Assembly: GCF_014696355.1 (NCBI RefSeq)
Contig: NZ_JACJQA010000029.1
Location: 1 to 54,085 of the forward strand
Length of the DNA: 54,085 nt
Origin: Pseudanabaena sp. FACHB-1998
GTDB lineage: Bacteria; Cyanobacteriota; Cyanobacteriia; Pseudanabaenales; Pseudanabaenaceae
Direction: 5' to 3'
Part shown: positions 7,959-16,086 of the stretch, in pieces
Numbering within the stretch: position 1 is the stretch's first letter
How the letters are laid out: the number at the start of each line of letters is the position of its first letter
The notes under the pieces: generated by a model
Told to the model about the DNA's origin: nothing
What the model saw: only the letters and a program-made list of their open reading frames with translations
The model's database searches: none
Translations under genes and position numbers: made by a program

Positions 7959-8870
7959 TTAATTGCGGCGAACTCTCGGTACTTGGCGCGTTGATAGATC
8001 GCTCTCATCGAGGATTTGTTTGACTTGAGGCAGGGCTAAAACTACCTGCACATCCGCAACTAAGCGATCGCCCCAGAGATTTTCTACTAGGTAGGAAATT
8101 TTGCCATAACGAGGATCGATTTTCATGGCTTTAACGGCTAGTTCCAGACCCTTTTCGCGATCGCCTTTACGATAAAAAGCAGTTGCTAAGGCGAGGGTCG
8201 GCTCGGCGGCAAGGAACTCAATTTTTTCAGCTTGCTTAAGAGAATTTTGCCACTTAGCGATCGCCTGATCGACATTGCCCCGTTCATACTCCACCAGCCC
8301 AATGTTATTTGTAGCTGCCCAAAACTTGTTGTCTAGAGTCAGCACATCATTAAAAATATTCACAGCCTCCTCGTAACGCTTTGTCAAAAAGTAGGCATTG
8401 CCTAAATCAAACAGTGCAGTTGCCGCCTTCGGCTCGATGCTTAACCCCTTTTTGAGATTGTTAATCGCTTCAGGATAGTTTTTGTTACGAAGATAAGCCG
8501 CCCCGAGGCTAAATAAAATCGTCGGCTCATCTTTTTTTAGATTGAGCGCAAGTTGGAGAGAAGCGATCGCTTCAGGATATTTTTCTTTGCGGAGGTAAAT
8601 ACTGCCGAGAATGCCCTGAGTTTGAAATGCTCTGGGTGCTAGCTGGGCAGCTAGTCGCGCACGCGGCAAGGCTAAATCATACTGCTCAAATTGAGCAAGC
8701 TGGGCTGCTTCTCTAGCCAAGTTGAGCGCTTGCTCTTCTAAATTGCCAAAATTAATTCTTGTGGTGTGGGGTAGAAGAGCTTGAGCGCGTAATGGAGAGG
8801 CTCCAACGCTGACAGAAGCGAGAATTGCAAGCAACCAAATTCGATGACGCACAGGTCTAACTCTTACCAA
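7959..8870 (-). CDS. Exported TPR-repeat protein
   Basis: This 303-residue protein begins with a basic stretch and a hydrophobic core ending near SPLRAQA, a likely Sec signal peptide cleaved around residue 30. The rest consists of about six to seven tetratricopeptide repeats (for example YDLALPRARLAAQLAP, YPEAIASLQLALNLKKDEP, YPEAINNLKKGLSIEPKAA, YEEAVNIFNDVLTLD). TPR arrays form protein-binding surfaces; such exported TPR proteins in cyanobacteria are often linked to envelope or photosystem assembly, but the partner here is unknown. It is a single gene converging on ndhD and divergent from psb30. Confidence 0.85.
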   Translation of the reverse strand: MVRVRPVRHRIWLLAILASVSVGASPLRAQALLPHTTRINFGNLEEQALNLAREAAQLAQFEQYDLALPRARLAAQLAPRAFQTQGILGSIYLRKEKYPEAIASLQLALNLKKDEPTILFSLGAAYLRNKNYPEAINNLKKGLSIEPKAATALFDLGNAYFLTKRYEEAVNIFNDVLTLDNKFWAATNNIGLVEYERGNVDQAIAKWQNSLKQAEKIEFLAAEPTLALATAFYRKGDREKGLELAVKAMKIDPRYGKISYLVENLWGDRLVADVQVVLALPQVKQILDESDLSTRQVPRVRRN

Positions 8871-8934
8871 TTGTGAATGTAGTGTGATTGTATTTCAAAT
8901 GATAGCGCTTCTTTATCAAATCCGACTTACTCCC

Positions 8935-8967
8935 AAAACTAAAAATAGCGTAGCTATTTTTAGTTTT
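8935..8967. repeat. Perfect palindrome, 15-bp stem, GTA loop
   Basis: Arms 8935-8949 and 8953-8967, tip GCGTAGC, AT-rich stem. In a divergent promoter region. Confidence 0.92.
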
Positions 8968-8993
8968 AAAAAACCTTACTGGGTTTAATTTTT

Positions 8994-9117
8994 AATTCAC
9001 GAAAGTGTGATACTCCTTTCCCAGCCTAAAAATAGACCTTAAAACCCAAGGCTGAGCTGTGCGGCGCAAAGCACCGCACAGCTCAGCCTTGGGAAGGGAG
9101 TATCACTTTCGTGAATT
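8994..9117. repeat. Nested palindrome: 20-bp inner stem inside interrupted outer arms
   Basis: The inner stem pairs 9045-9064 with 9074-9093 perfectly, closing (after one mismatch) on GCAAAGC. Outer arms pair 8994-9007 with 9104-9117, and 9007-9016 with 9097-9106, with a two-base slip (GTGTG against GTG). Bases around 9023-9044 on the left have no partner and separate the inner from the outer arm. The left arm looks like an older palindrome interrupted by a small insertion. Confidence 0.9.
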
Positions 9118-9125
9118 GGTATTAG

Positions 9126-9174
9126 AAGCCCAAAAAGTTGAATGGGGCTTAGTCCCATTCAACTTTTTGGGCTT
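9126..9174. repeat. Perfect palindrome, 21-bp stem
   Basis: Arms 9126-9146 and 9154-9174 with a seven-base loop. It begins nine bases after the nested palindrome. Confidence 0.93.
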
Positions 9175-9256
9175 TTCAGCGTTTTTGAGTAGCGATGATT
9201 GCTAGAATAACGCTAGAATTTTGTTTGATTAATTAATCATATTTAAGAAAACAGCT

Positions 9257-9388
9257 ATGGACTTTGTAACTTCTGCTTTTTCGAGCATTAACTTTCAGTT
9301 AATTTTTCAATTGACCTGCTTAGCTTTGATCGTTATTTCTGGCCCCGTTATCATCTTTTTACTATCGGCTGGTGGCGGAGATATGTAA
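9257..9388 (+). CDS. psb30: Photosystem II protein Psb30 (Ycf12)
   Basis: This 43-residue protein is a single membrane helix: FQLIFQLTCLALIVISGPVIIFLL, then GGGDM. The pattern (I/F)QLT-(A)LI-(I)-(A/S)GP-(V/F)IIFLL followed by GG(D/N) is that of Psb30/Ycf12, a small subunit at the edge of the photosystem II core that stabilises the complex. It is short and easily missed. ATG and TAA frame it cleanly, and the hydrophobic stretch lacks charged residues as expected. Its TAA is partly built into the 34-bp palindrome that follows. PsbX and PsaM do not fit as well. Confidence 0.88.
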   Translation: MDFVTSAFSSINFQLIFQLTCLALIVISGPVIIFLLSAGGGDM

Positions 9389-9457
9389 TCTCTCAAGTCC
9401 AAAAAACAAAAAGAGAGCGCATTGCGCTCTCTTTTTGTTTTTTGGACTTGAGAGATT
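9387..9457. repeat. Perfect palindrome, 34-bp stem, ATT loop
   Basis: Arms 9387-9420 and 9424-9457 match at all 34 positions, tip GCATTGC. The left arm starts with the last two bases of the psb30 stop codon. A folded transcript would place a 34-bp duplex directly at the translation stop. Confidence 0.97.
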
Positions 9458-9474
9458 TATTGCTGTGGTCACTT

Positions 9475-9506
9475 ACCCAAGAAGCGCCGCCACTCGCTTC
9501 TTGGGT
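9475..9506. repeat. Inverted repeat, 12-bp stem
   Basis: Arms 9475-9486 and 9495-9506. The right arm ends seven bases before the stop of the minus-strand GTPase gene and could act as its terminator. Confidence 0.8.
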
Positions 9507-9513
9507 TTTGGGA

Positions 9514-11103
9514 TTAAGCAGTGGCGATGCGGTTGTATATGTTGCTAACGAAATCTAAAAAGAAGCGATCGCCTTGGAGCGCCTTGAAGGTTTTTTGACA
9601 AAGATTTTGGATGGCGTTGACTGTGGCAGGATTATTACTGATTGCGCCTTGAGGTTGCTGTTCTAGGTATTCCACAAAGCTAGTGCCGCCAATATGGGTG
9701 AGGTAGGCAGCCGTGATGGCTTGCATGGAACCACCGATCGCGTAGGTGAGGGCATTGACCTTAAAGAAAGAGGCGATCGCCGAGGTGGCAATTTCGATGC
9801 AACCTAGTTGTAGTAATTGTTGAGCAATGATCAGGGCTAATTGTTGCGCTTGCTTAAAATTGAGGGGGCGATCATAGACCTTGGCAAGATCGATCAACAT
9901 TTGCGTATTAATGGCGGCTCCCGCTAGCACATCAAGGGCAGGAATCGGATTGGCAAACACCGTAGAAGCGGCTAGTAATTGGTAACGATTAATAATTGTG
10001 GCAGCATCTTGGCGGCGTTCTTGATTAATCGTGCCATTAATTTCCTGTAATAGTCTCTCAATCTGAAGCTGGGTATTGCGAATCAGCAGATCCTCCCACT
10101 CGTTCGATAGGATATTTTCGATGCGCTCTTTTAAAGCAGAAATATCAGACGGTAGTTCTTCCCACCATTCTTGAACTGCGGCTTTATTGTCAGTGCTATC
10201 GGCATTGGCATATTGACGGACTTTGATCGGACTAGGCTGGGCGGCGATCGCCACAATATCGGCTTCAGCGAGAAATGTCTCGGTACGCTCTTTGAGCTTT
10301 TGCAATACCTGTGCGTGATCGCTTGGCAAATACAAATCCGTCTTATTAAAGGCTAAAATTACGCGCTTACCCAATCCCGCAAGGCGATCGAGTTCGCGAT
10401 ATTCCGTATTAGTCAAATCTCCTGCCGTTACAAAGATCATCAGGTCAGAGTTTTGGGCTAACGCGATCGCCTCTAGTTCCCGTTGCTGACCGAGCGCTCC
10501 CATTTCTTGGGTTCCAGAGCTATCTAATAGCGAGATCTGTCGCTTGATTTTTAGGGCTTGATTTTTATCTAAATTTTCACCTCCCTGAATGGGATTAATT
10601 CCCACGGGCGAAAAATCAATACCTTGGAAATCATATTCCTGCTGAGATGTAGTTGTGCCGATGGTCGCCGCAGTTTTCCCCACCCTGCGCCCCAATAAAG
10701 CGTTAACTACGGATGTCTTGCCTGCGGAGCCAGTGCCGAAAATGACAATCCGAAAATGATTTTTTTGTAAATTGCTGGTAATTTGTTCGGCTTGAGTGCT
10801 TAAGGATTGACGTTTGCTTGGCTCGGCAATTTTGGCGATCGCTTTTTGAGCTTTTTGTAATTCTTTAAAGAGGTAGCTGCGATCAATTACTTCAGGTTGA
10901 TCGATTACTGTGGCAAAACTCTGACGCACGTTGCTAAATAGCAAAGTCCCCCCAACCATTAGCGTTGTTAAGCTCAGCACATGCCAATCATGTTCTAAGG
11001 AAAACAGCGCATTAGCGATCGCCGCAACCCCGACAACCCCTAAGCCTAAAAATAAATTTTTGGGCAAATGTTTGCTAGATAAGACTGAGCGCGAGTTAAG
11101 CAT
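9514..11103 (-). CDS. Membrane-associated dynamin-like GTPase with DUF697 tail
   Basis: This 529-residue protein has two hydrophobic segments near the N-terminus (about 19-33 and 42-58). A GTPase domain follows with P-loop FGTGSAGKTS, a G3 DSSG and a G4 NKTD. The C-terminal part (about 370-460) has the hydrophobic, glycine-containing helices of DUF697/YcjF-like proteins (PIPALDVLAGAAINTQMLIDLAKVY). Such proteins are common in cyanobacteria and are thought to act at membranes; no specific role is established that I know. It converges on psb30 and diverges from aroK. DNA of the gene is rich in HIP1 sites. Confidence 0.82.
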   Translation of the reverse strand: MLNSRSVLSSKHLPKNLFLGLGVVGVAAIANALFSLEHDWHVLSLTTLMVGGTLLFSNVRQSFATVIDQPEVIDRSYLFKELQKAQKAIAKIAEPSKRQSLSTQAEQITSNLQKNHFRIVIFGTGSAGKTSVVNALLGRRVGKTAATIGTTTSQQEYDFQGIDFSPVGINPIQGGENLDKNQALKIKRQISLLDSSGTQEMGALGQQRELEAIALAQNSDLMIFVTAGDLTNTEYRELDRLAGLGKRVILAFNKTDLYLPSDHAQVLQKLKERTETFLAEADIVAIAAQPSPIKVRQYANADSTDNKAAVQEWWEELPSDISALKERIENILSNEWEDLLIRNTQLQIERLLQEINGTINQERRQDAATIINRYQLLAASTVFANPIPALDVLAGAAINTQMLIDLAKVYDRPLNFKQAQQLALIIAQQLLQLGCIEIATSAIASFFKVNALTYAIGGSMQAITAAYLTHIGGTSFVEYLEQQPQGAISNNPATVNAIQNLCQKTFKALQGDRFFLDFVSNIYNRIATA

Positions 11104-11176
11104 TCACAAGGTACTCTTAAAAATTTAATATCGAACATTTTAAACTGTCAGCATTCACTATAGCCATATAGCCATG

Positions 11177-11233
11177 CTAAATGGTGTGAAGAATCCCCAC
11201 CTATTTTGGGTGGGGATTCTTCACACCATTTAG
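11177..11233. repeat. Perfect palindrome, 25-bp stem
   Basis: Arms 11177-11201 and 11209-11233 match fully; the remaining seven bases can add one or two weak pairs. It sits between divergent genes. Confidence 0.95.
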
Positions 11234-11253
11234 AGGAAAGCCTATAAATAGTT

Positions 11254-11302
11254 CAAATAAATTAAAAAAAGCTGGCTTCGCAAGCTTTTTTTAATTTATT
11301 TG
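11254..11302. repeat. Perfect palindrome, 20-bp stem
   Basis: Arms 11254-11273 and 11283-11302, AT-rich with a seven-A/seven-T block; the loop includes GGCTTCGCA. The tail motif follows directly. Confidence 0.93.
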
Positions 11303-11417
11303 GGTTTTAAGAATGTGCAAAGTGCTGGATGCCATGCTGAAAACCTCAAATTCACCTTCATAATGAGATCTGTAGATTCTCAATGCTAGTTTTATATCTA
11401 GTTTCATATCAAGGCAA

Positions 11418-11966
11418 ATGCTAAACGGAACGAATATTTTTTTGATAGGGATGATGGGGGCTGGCAAAAGTACTGTCGGCAAAACGATCGCTCAAAAAAT
11501 TAGCTACAACTTTGTGGATACCGATCCCTTGATTGAGAAATGTGCAGGCAAATCAATTTCTGATATTTTTGCCGACGATGGTGAAGAATCCTTTCGTAAT
11601 CTTGAACAGCAAGTACTTTCTCAGGTTTCGGCATATACCCGTTTAGTGGTAGCCACTGGCGGCGGGATCGTGTTGCGATCGCTAAATTGGTCGCATTTAC
11701 ACGATGGCATTGTGGTGTGGATCGATGTTCCTGTCGAGATTTTATACGATCGCCTCAAAACTGAATCCGACCATCGCCCCCTTCTCCAAACCGAAAATCC
11801 TTTACAGCGCGTCCGCGATCTCTACGACCAAAGGCGCGATCGCTATGCCCAAGCTGACCTGTCGATCGTAGTTAATGCTAACGAAACTCCTACGCAAGTA
11901 AGCGATCGGCTGCTAGAGATGCTCCAGACCCGTATTGAGCTTGATCGCCTTAAAAAAGAACCCTAA
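11418..11966 (+). CDS. aroK: Shikimate kinase
   Basis: This 182-residue enzyme phosphorylates shikimate with ATP, step five of the pathway to aromatic amino acids. It shows the P-loop GMMGAGKST (11-19), the shikimate-binding DTD motif in NFVDTDPL, the Arg in SFRNLE, the GGGI loop in VVATGGGIVL, and the lid/Arg region DHRPLL. Length is normal for the family. The start ATG is preceded by no strong Shine-Dalgarno. The stop codon's last two bases form the start of the next palindrome. Confidence 0.96.
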   Translation: MLNGTNIFLIGMMGAGKSTVGKTIAQKISYNFVDTDPLIEKCAGKSISDIFADDGEESFRNLEQQVLSQVSAYTRLVVATGGGIVLRSLNWSHLHDGIVVWIDVPVEILYDRLKTESDHRPLLQTENPLQRVRDLYDQRRDRYAQADLSIVVNANETPTQVSDRLLEMLQTRIELDRLKKEP

Positions 11967-12013
11967 GAGATTTTTAGAAAATGTTGGTTTGCAACACTTT
12001 CTAAAAATCTCTT
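11965..12013. repeat. Palindrome, 22-bp stem, one mismatch
   Basis: Arms 11965-11986 and 11992-12013 with a single A-C mismatch and a five-base loop. It follows aroK. The tail motif GTTTAAGTGCAAAGCTTTGT occurs at 12021-12040. Confidence 0.92.
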
Positions 12014-12075
12014 GTTATAGGTTTAAGTGCAAAGCTTTGTAAGTTTGCGATCGGAAACTTAGGAATGCTAAGATA

Positions 12076-12100
12076 CCACTTTCAGATTGACTGAAAGTGG
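12076..12100. repeat. Short palindrome, 10-bp stem
   Basis: Arms 12076-12085 and 12091-12100, about 100 bp upstream of the cyclase gene; CTTCGC follows at once. Confidence 0.8.
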
Positions 12101-12202
12101 CTTCGCATAAGCTTATTAAAAACTGTGCAAGTGGAACAAGAGTGCTTTGATCGACATCAAGACTCCTAAAAGTTGGGACTAACCGAAAATCTTAGTGCTG
12201 AT

Positions 12203-14845
12203 ATGACACAATCACCCCCTTCTCGCATACCATCCATAGACACCCACGCTACGATTGATGTGATTGCAGAGAGTGAATTTCCATCTGCCAAGCACAGCAA
12301 CCCAGCTCCCGCTTCGTCTTTTTCGGCTAAATCTGAGGTTAGTTCTAGCGCCCTAGCCGTAACTTCAGGCGGAAACTTTGCCTCCGTGCTAGCCCCATTA
12401 ACACCTGAAAAATTTAGCCAAGTTGTTAATGATGTTGAGCAAAGACTGCGGATCGTCAATCAAACCCTCGGTATGCTCAACACCGATTTTGATGTCATCC
12501 TCGATGAAATGCTCCAAGCAATTCGGGGCAAGATTGGCGAACTCCTATCGGCTGATCGCACCACGATTTTTTTATTAGATGCCGATAAAAATCAACTCTG
12601 GACAAATGTACCCAGCGAAGACGGCAAAAACATTGAAATTCGGATTTCTACTGAGCCGACCAGCATTGCAGGTGAAGTCGCCACCTACGGGCGCACCGTC
12701 AATATTCCCTACGATTTTTTTGATGATCCGCGATCGTCACAGGCAAAAAAGCAATTTGAGCGCACAGGCTATCGCACCTACACCATGCTCGCTATGCCCC
12801 TATTGAACGACAACGATCAACTAGTGGCGGTAGTTCAACTGATTAATAAATTACGGATTAACGATAATTCCTTACCTCTCGAAGATCGGGTTGACAATAT
12901 CGGCTTTACCGAAGAAGACCAAGCCCTATTTGCTCAGTTTGCCCCTTCGATGCGGCTAATTTTAGAAAGCTCACAGGCTTTTTATTCGGCAGCCCAAAAG
13001 CAACGCGCTGCCGATGCCTTGATGAAAGCTGCCATGTCCCTCGGACAAAGTTTGGATCTCGAAACTACCTTAAAGAAGGTAATGGAAGAAGCCAAACTAT
13101 TAATGAATGCCGATCGCAGTACGTTGTGGTTAATTGATCGCGATCGCAATGATCTCTGGACACAAATTGTTAATCACGATGGCACAACTAAAGAATTGCG
13201 CGTACCAATGGGCGTGGGCTTTGCGGGGCGTGTAGCCATCACAGGCGAAGTCTTGAATATTCCCTTTGACCTGTACGATCATCCCGATGCCGATAACTCC
13301 AAAAAATTCGATCAGGCGAATGGCTATCGCACCTGTAGCCTTCTCTGTATGCCCATTTACAACTCCAACAAAGAACTAATTGGCGTAACCCAACTAGTCA
13401 ACAAAGTTCAGCGTGGGGAGTTTCCTGAATACGATCCGATGACTTGGCCGACCGCCCCTAATCGCTTCAAAGCAAGCTTTAATAGCAATGATGAAGAATT
13501 CATGAAAGTCTTCAACGTGCAAGCAGGGGTGGCTCTAGAAAATGCCAAACTGTTCGCCAAGGTGAAGCAAGAACAGCAGATGCAGAAGGATATCTTGCGA
13601 AGCCTATCCGATGGCGTAATCTCCACCGATAAGCATGGCAAGATTATCGCCGCTAATGAACGCGCCTATGACCTGCTAGGAGTTGGTGAATCACTCTTAG
13701 AAGGGCAATCGGTCTATGAACTGATTAATATAGAAACTGCAAATTTCTCCAAATGGTTTGACACGAGTTTGGATGGAAATGATGATAAAAGTCGCAAGCA
13801 ATATTATCCCGACCAAACTTTGCGTTCTACCGATGGAGCGCAACATAGTATCAATATTTCCATTAACACCATGTCCGAAGGCGATGAGGGTGAGGGTGTG
13901 CGGGGTGCACTGGTAGTAATGGAAGATATCAGCCAAGAGAAACGCCTCAAGAGTACGATGTATCGCTACATGACCCAAGAGCTTGCAGAGCAGCTTTTAG
14001 CGGGCGGTGATGCCAAAATGGGTGGCGATCGCAAAGAAGTTTCGGTTCTCTTTTCCGATATTCGGAGCTACACCACACTGACCGAATCCCTTGCGGCGGA
14101 AGATGTGGTAATGATGCTCAACGAATACTTTGAAACGATGGTAGAGGCAGTTTTTAATTATAAAGGTACTCTCGATAAGTATATCGGTGATGCCATTATG
14201 GCGGTGTTCGGCTCACCCTTACCCATTCCCGATCATGCATGGATGGCAGTACAAACTGCTCTGGATATGCGTCATCGTCTCAGGGAATTTAATGTCAAGC
14301 GACTCGAAAAGCTTAAGCCCGTTACCCAAAAAGAGATTGATATGGCAACAATCAAAATTGGAATTGGGATTAATTCGGATACGGTGATTAGTGGCAATAT
14401 TGGTTCTACTCGGCGCATGGAATTTACGGCGATCGGTGATGGAGTAAACCTTGGCTCCCGCCTCGAGGGTGCGAGTAAGCAATATGGGACGGACGCGATT
14501 ATTAGCGAAACGACCTACAAACTTTGTGGCGATCGCCTTTGGGTGAGGGAGCTTGATCGGATTCAAGTTAAGGGCAAAAATCAACCCGTCAGTGTCTATG
14601 AGCTGATCGGCTTGCAGTCTGAAAAACTAGATAGCACCCAAGCCAAAATCATTGAGCATTACCATACTGGACGGGAGCATTATCTCACTCGCCGCTTTAG
14701 TAAAGCCGTCGCCGAGTTTGCGGAAGTCCTAGAAATCGATAGCCATAACAAGGCTGCCAATATTCATATCACCCGTTGTCAGCACTTCCTTCTCAATCCT
14801 CCCGAAGATGATTGGGATGGTGTCTGGAGAATGACCGAAAAATAA
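12203..14845 (+). CDS. Class III adenylate cyclase with two GAF domains and PAS
   Basis: This 880-residue protein makes cAMP from ATP in response to bound ligands. After a low-complexity N-terminus come two GAF domains (about 85-255 and 275-455), both with the NIP(Y/F)D-x-GYRT-M-P-x-L-VVQLINK pattern. A PAS domain follows (about 465-595), then a class III cyclase domain (about 605-790). Metal-site aspartates lie in FSDIR (about 616) and GDAIMAVFG (about 662). The Lys in LDKYIGD and the polar residues of FTAIGD suit adenine rather than guanine. Layout is like Anabaena CyaB1/CyaB2. A TPR-like tail follows. The frame is open to a TTG at 12173, but I prefer the ATG at 12203. Confidence 0.9.
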   Translation: MTQSPPSRIPSIDTHATIDVIAESEFPSAKHSNPAPASSFSAKSEVSSSALAVTSGGNFASVLAPLTPEKFSQVVNDVEQRLRIVNQTLGMLNTDFDVILDEMLQAIRGKIGELLSADRTTIFLLDADKNQLWTNVPSEDGKNIEIRISTEPTSIAGEVATYGRTVNIPYDFFDDPRSSQAKKQFERTGYRTYTMLAMPLLNDNDQLVAVVQLINKLRINDNSLPLEDRVDNIGFTEEDQALFAQFAPSMRLILESSQAFYSAAQKQRAADALMKAAMSLGQSLDLETTLKKVMEEAKLLMNADRSTLWLIDRDRNDLWTQIVNHDGTTKELRVPMGVGFAGRVAITGEVLNIPFDLYDHPDADNSKKFDQANGYRTCSLLCMPIYNSNKELIGVTQLVNKVQRGEFPEYDPMTWPTAPNRFKASFNSNDEEFMKVFNVQAGVALENAKLFAKVKQEQQMQKDILRSLSDGVISTDKHGKIIAANERAYDLLGVGESLLEGQSVYELINIETANFSKWFDTSLDGNDDKSRKQYYPDQTLRSTDGAQHSINISINTMSEGDEGEGVRGALVVMEDISQEKRLKSTMYRYMTQELAEQLLAGGDAKMGGDRKEVSVLFSDIRSYTTLTESLAAEDVVMMLNEYFETMVEAVFNYKGTLDKYIGDAIMAVFGSPLPIPDHAWMAVQTALDMRHRLREFNVKRLEKLKPVTQKEIDMATIKIGIGINSDTVISGNIGSTRRMEFTAIGDGVNLGSRLEGASKQYGTDAIISETTYKLCGDRLWVRELDRIQVKGKNQPVSVYELIGLQSEKLDSTQAKIIEHYHTGREHYLTRRFSKAVAEFAEVLEIDSHNKAANIHITRCQHFLLNPPEDDWDGVWRMTEK

Positions 14846-14850
14846 AGTAA

Positions 14851-14873
14851 TGGGCGGCGCTTCGCGCCGCCCA
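14851..14873. repeat. Perfect palindrome, 10-bp GC-only core, TTC loop
   Basis: Arms 14851-14860 and 14864-14873, tip GCTTCGC, six bases after the cyclase stop. It has the same GGCGGCGC core as the palindrome after ndhD but lacks outer arms. No T-run follows on the plus strand. Confidence 0.92.
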
Positions 14874-14985
14874 GCCTAACCATATAATAAATACTTTCTA
14901 GGACTACCTCGCTAACTGAGTGATAACTTTAAGGTAAAGTAGTCAATACTTAAATTTAACGTCAGTTTGACGAGGGTGTCAGGTA

Positions 14986-16050
14986 ATGACAGGTGTGATC
15001 GATCTGAAGGCAAAATCTTCCCTTAATGTCGGTTTGTTATTTGGTGGACAGTCGGGCGAGCATGATGTCTCCATTACATCGGCAAAAGCGATCGCCTCAG
15101 CGCTCTATCAAAACCCTCGTTATCAAGTCCAACCCTTTTACATTCAGCGAGATGGTACATGGCGGAGTCCCGATGTATCGAAGCAGGTTTTAGACTCTGG
15201 CAAAGCTTTGCCAGATGCAGAGTTACTAAATAAGGCTGCCTTTTTCCTGCCAACAGAAGTACAGCAAATAGATTTATGGTTTCCCGTTCTGCACGGCCCC
15301 AACGGTGAAGATGGCACTGTGCAAGGACTATTGCAACTCATGCATAAACCCTATGTGGGAAATGGGGTACTTGCCTCATCGGTGGGTATGGATAAGATCG
15401 CCATGAAAGCGATTTTTGCTAATGCTGGGCTGCCGCAGGTTAAATATGTGGCGCTCAATCGCTGGCAATGGCAACAGGATGAACTGGAGTGGAGTGAGCA
15501 TATTGAAGCCACCCTTGGTTACCCTTGCTTTGTCAAGCCGTCTAATCTCGGTTCATCGGTGGGGATTTCTAAGGTTCGCGATCGCCAACAGTTAAAAGAG
15601 GCGATCGCTAGCGCTACTAGCTACGATCCACGCATCATCATCGAGCAAGGCGTAACTGCTCGCGAAATTGAATGTGCGGTTCTCGGTAACGAGCAGCCCC
15701 AAGCCTCAGCGATCGGTGAAATTACTTTCACTAGCGATTTCTACGATTATGAAACTAAGTACACAGCAGGTAAGGCGGATCTGATTATTCCCAGCCTGTT
15801 ACCTGATCATGTAACCCAAGCCGTGAAATCAATGGCGGTAAAAGCTTTTCAAACTGTAGCGGGTTCTGGTTTAGCAAGAGTCGATTTCTTCTATGTCGAA
15901 GCAACAGGAACAGTATTAATCAATGAGATTAATACTTTCCCCGGATTTACCGCGTTGAGTATGTATCCCAAGCTCTGGGAATATTCAGGAATTCCTTTCA
16001 CAGAACTCTGCGATCAACTGGTGGAGTTAGCGTTAGAACGATATAGCTGA
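14986..16050 (+). CDS. ddl: D-alanine--D-alanine ligase
   Basis: This 354-residue ATP-grasp enzyme joins two D-alanines for peptidoglycan precursor synthesis. The N-terminal LLFGGQSGEHDVS, HGPNGEDGTVQGLL, the ATP-grasp lysines in FVKPSNLGSSVGISK, the Y in DFYDYETKYT and the metal-binding NEINTFPGFT near the C-terminus are all present. The Tyr in DYETKY marks the D-Ala-D-Ala form and not the D-lactate form. Length is normal. It converges on raf1, 36 bp apart with no palindrome between them, which is unusual in this window. Confidence 0.96.
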   Translation: MTGVIDLKAKSSLNVGLLFGGQSGEHDVSITSAKAIASALYQNPRYQVQPFYIQRDGTWRSPDVSKQVLDSGKALPDAELLNKAAFFLPTEVQQIDLWFPVLHGPNGEDGTVQGLLQLMHKPYVGNGVLASSVGMDKIAMKAIFANAGLPQVKYVALNRWQWQQDELEWSEHIEATLGYPCFVKPSNLGSSVGISKVRDRQQLKEAIASATSYDPRIIIEQGVTAREIECAVLGNEQPQASAIGEITFTSDFYDYETKYTAGKADLIIPSLLPDHVTQAVKSMAVKAFQTVAGSGLARVDFFYVEATGTVLINEINTFPGFTALSMYPKLWEYSGIPFTELCDQLVELALERYS

Positions 16051-16086
16051 ATATTATAGAGAGACTGCAATTCTATTACGGTTTTT

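Larger units (their letters stand above)
8871..9256. other. Divergent spacer with three palindromes
   Basis: The region between the TPR gene start and psb30 contains palindromes at 8935-8967, 8994-9117 (nested) and 9126-9174. About 80 bp of AT-rich leader before psb30 include two TAGAAT boxes (9203 and 9214) that may serve as -10 elements. No gene is seen. Confidence 0.7.
11104..11417. other. Divergent spacer, GTPase-aroK, with two palindromes
   Basis: This spacer contains palindromes at 11177-11233 and 11254-11302, then a copy of the tail motif (GGTTTTAAGAATGTGCAAAG at 11303-11322). AT-rich leader sequence precedes aroK. No gene is supported. Confidence 0.65.
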
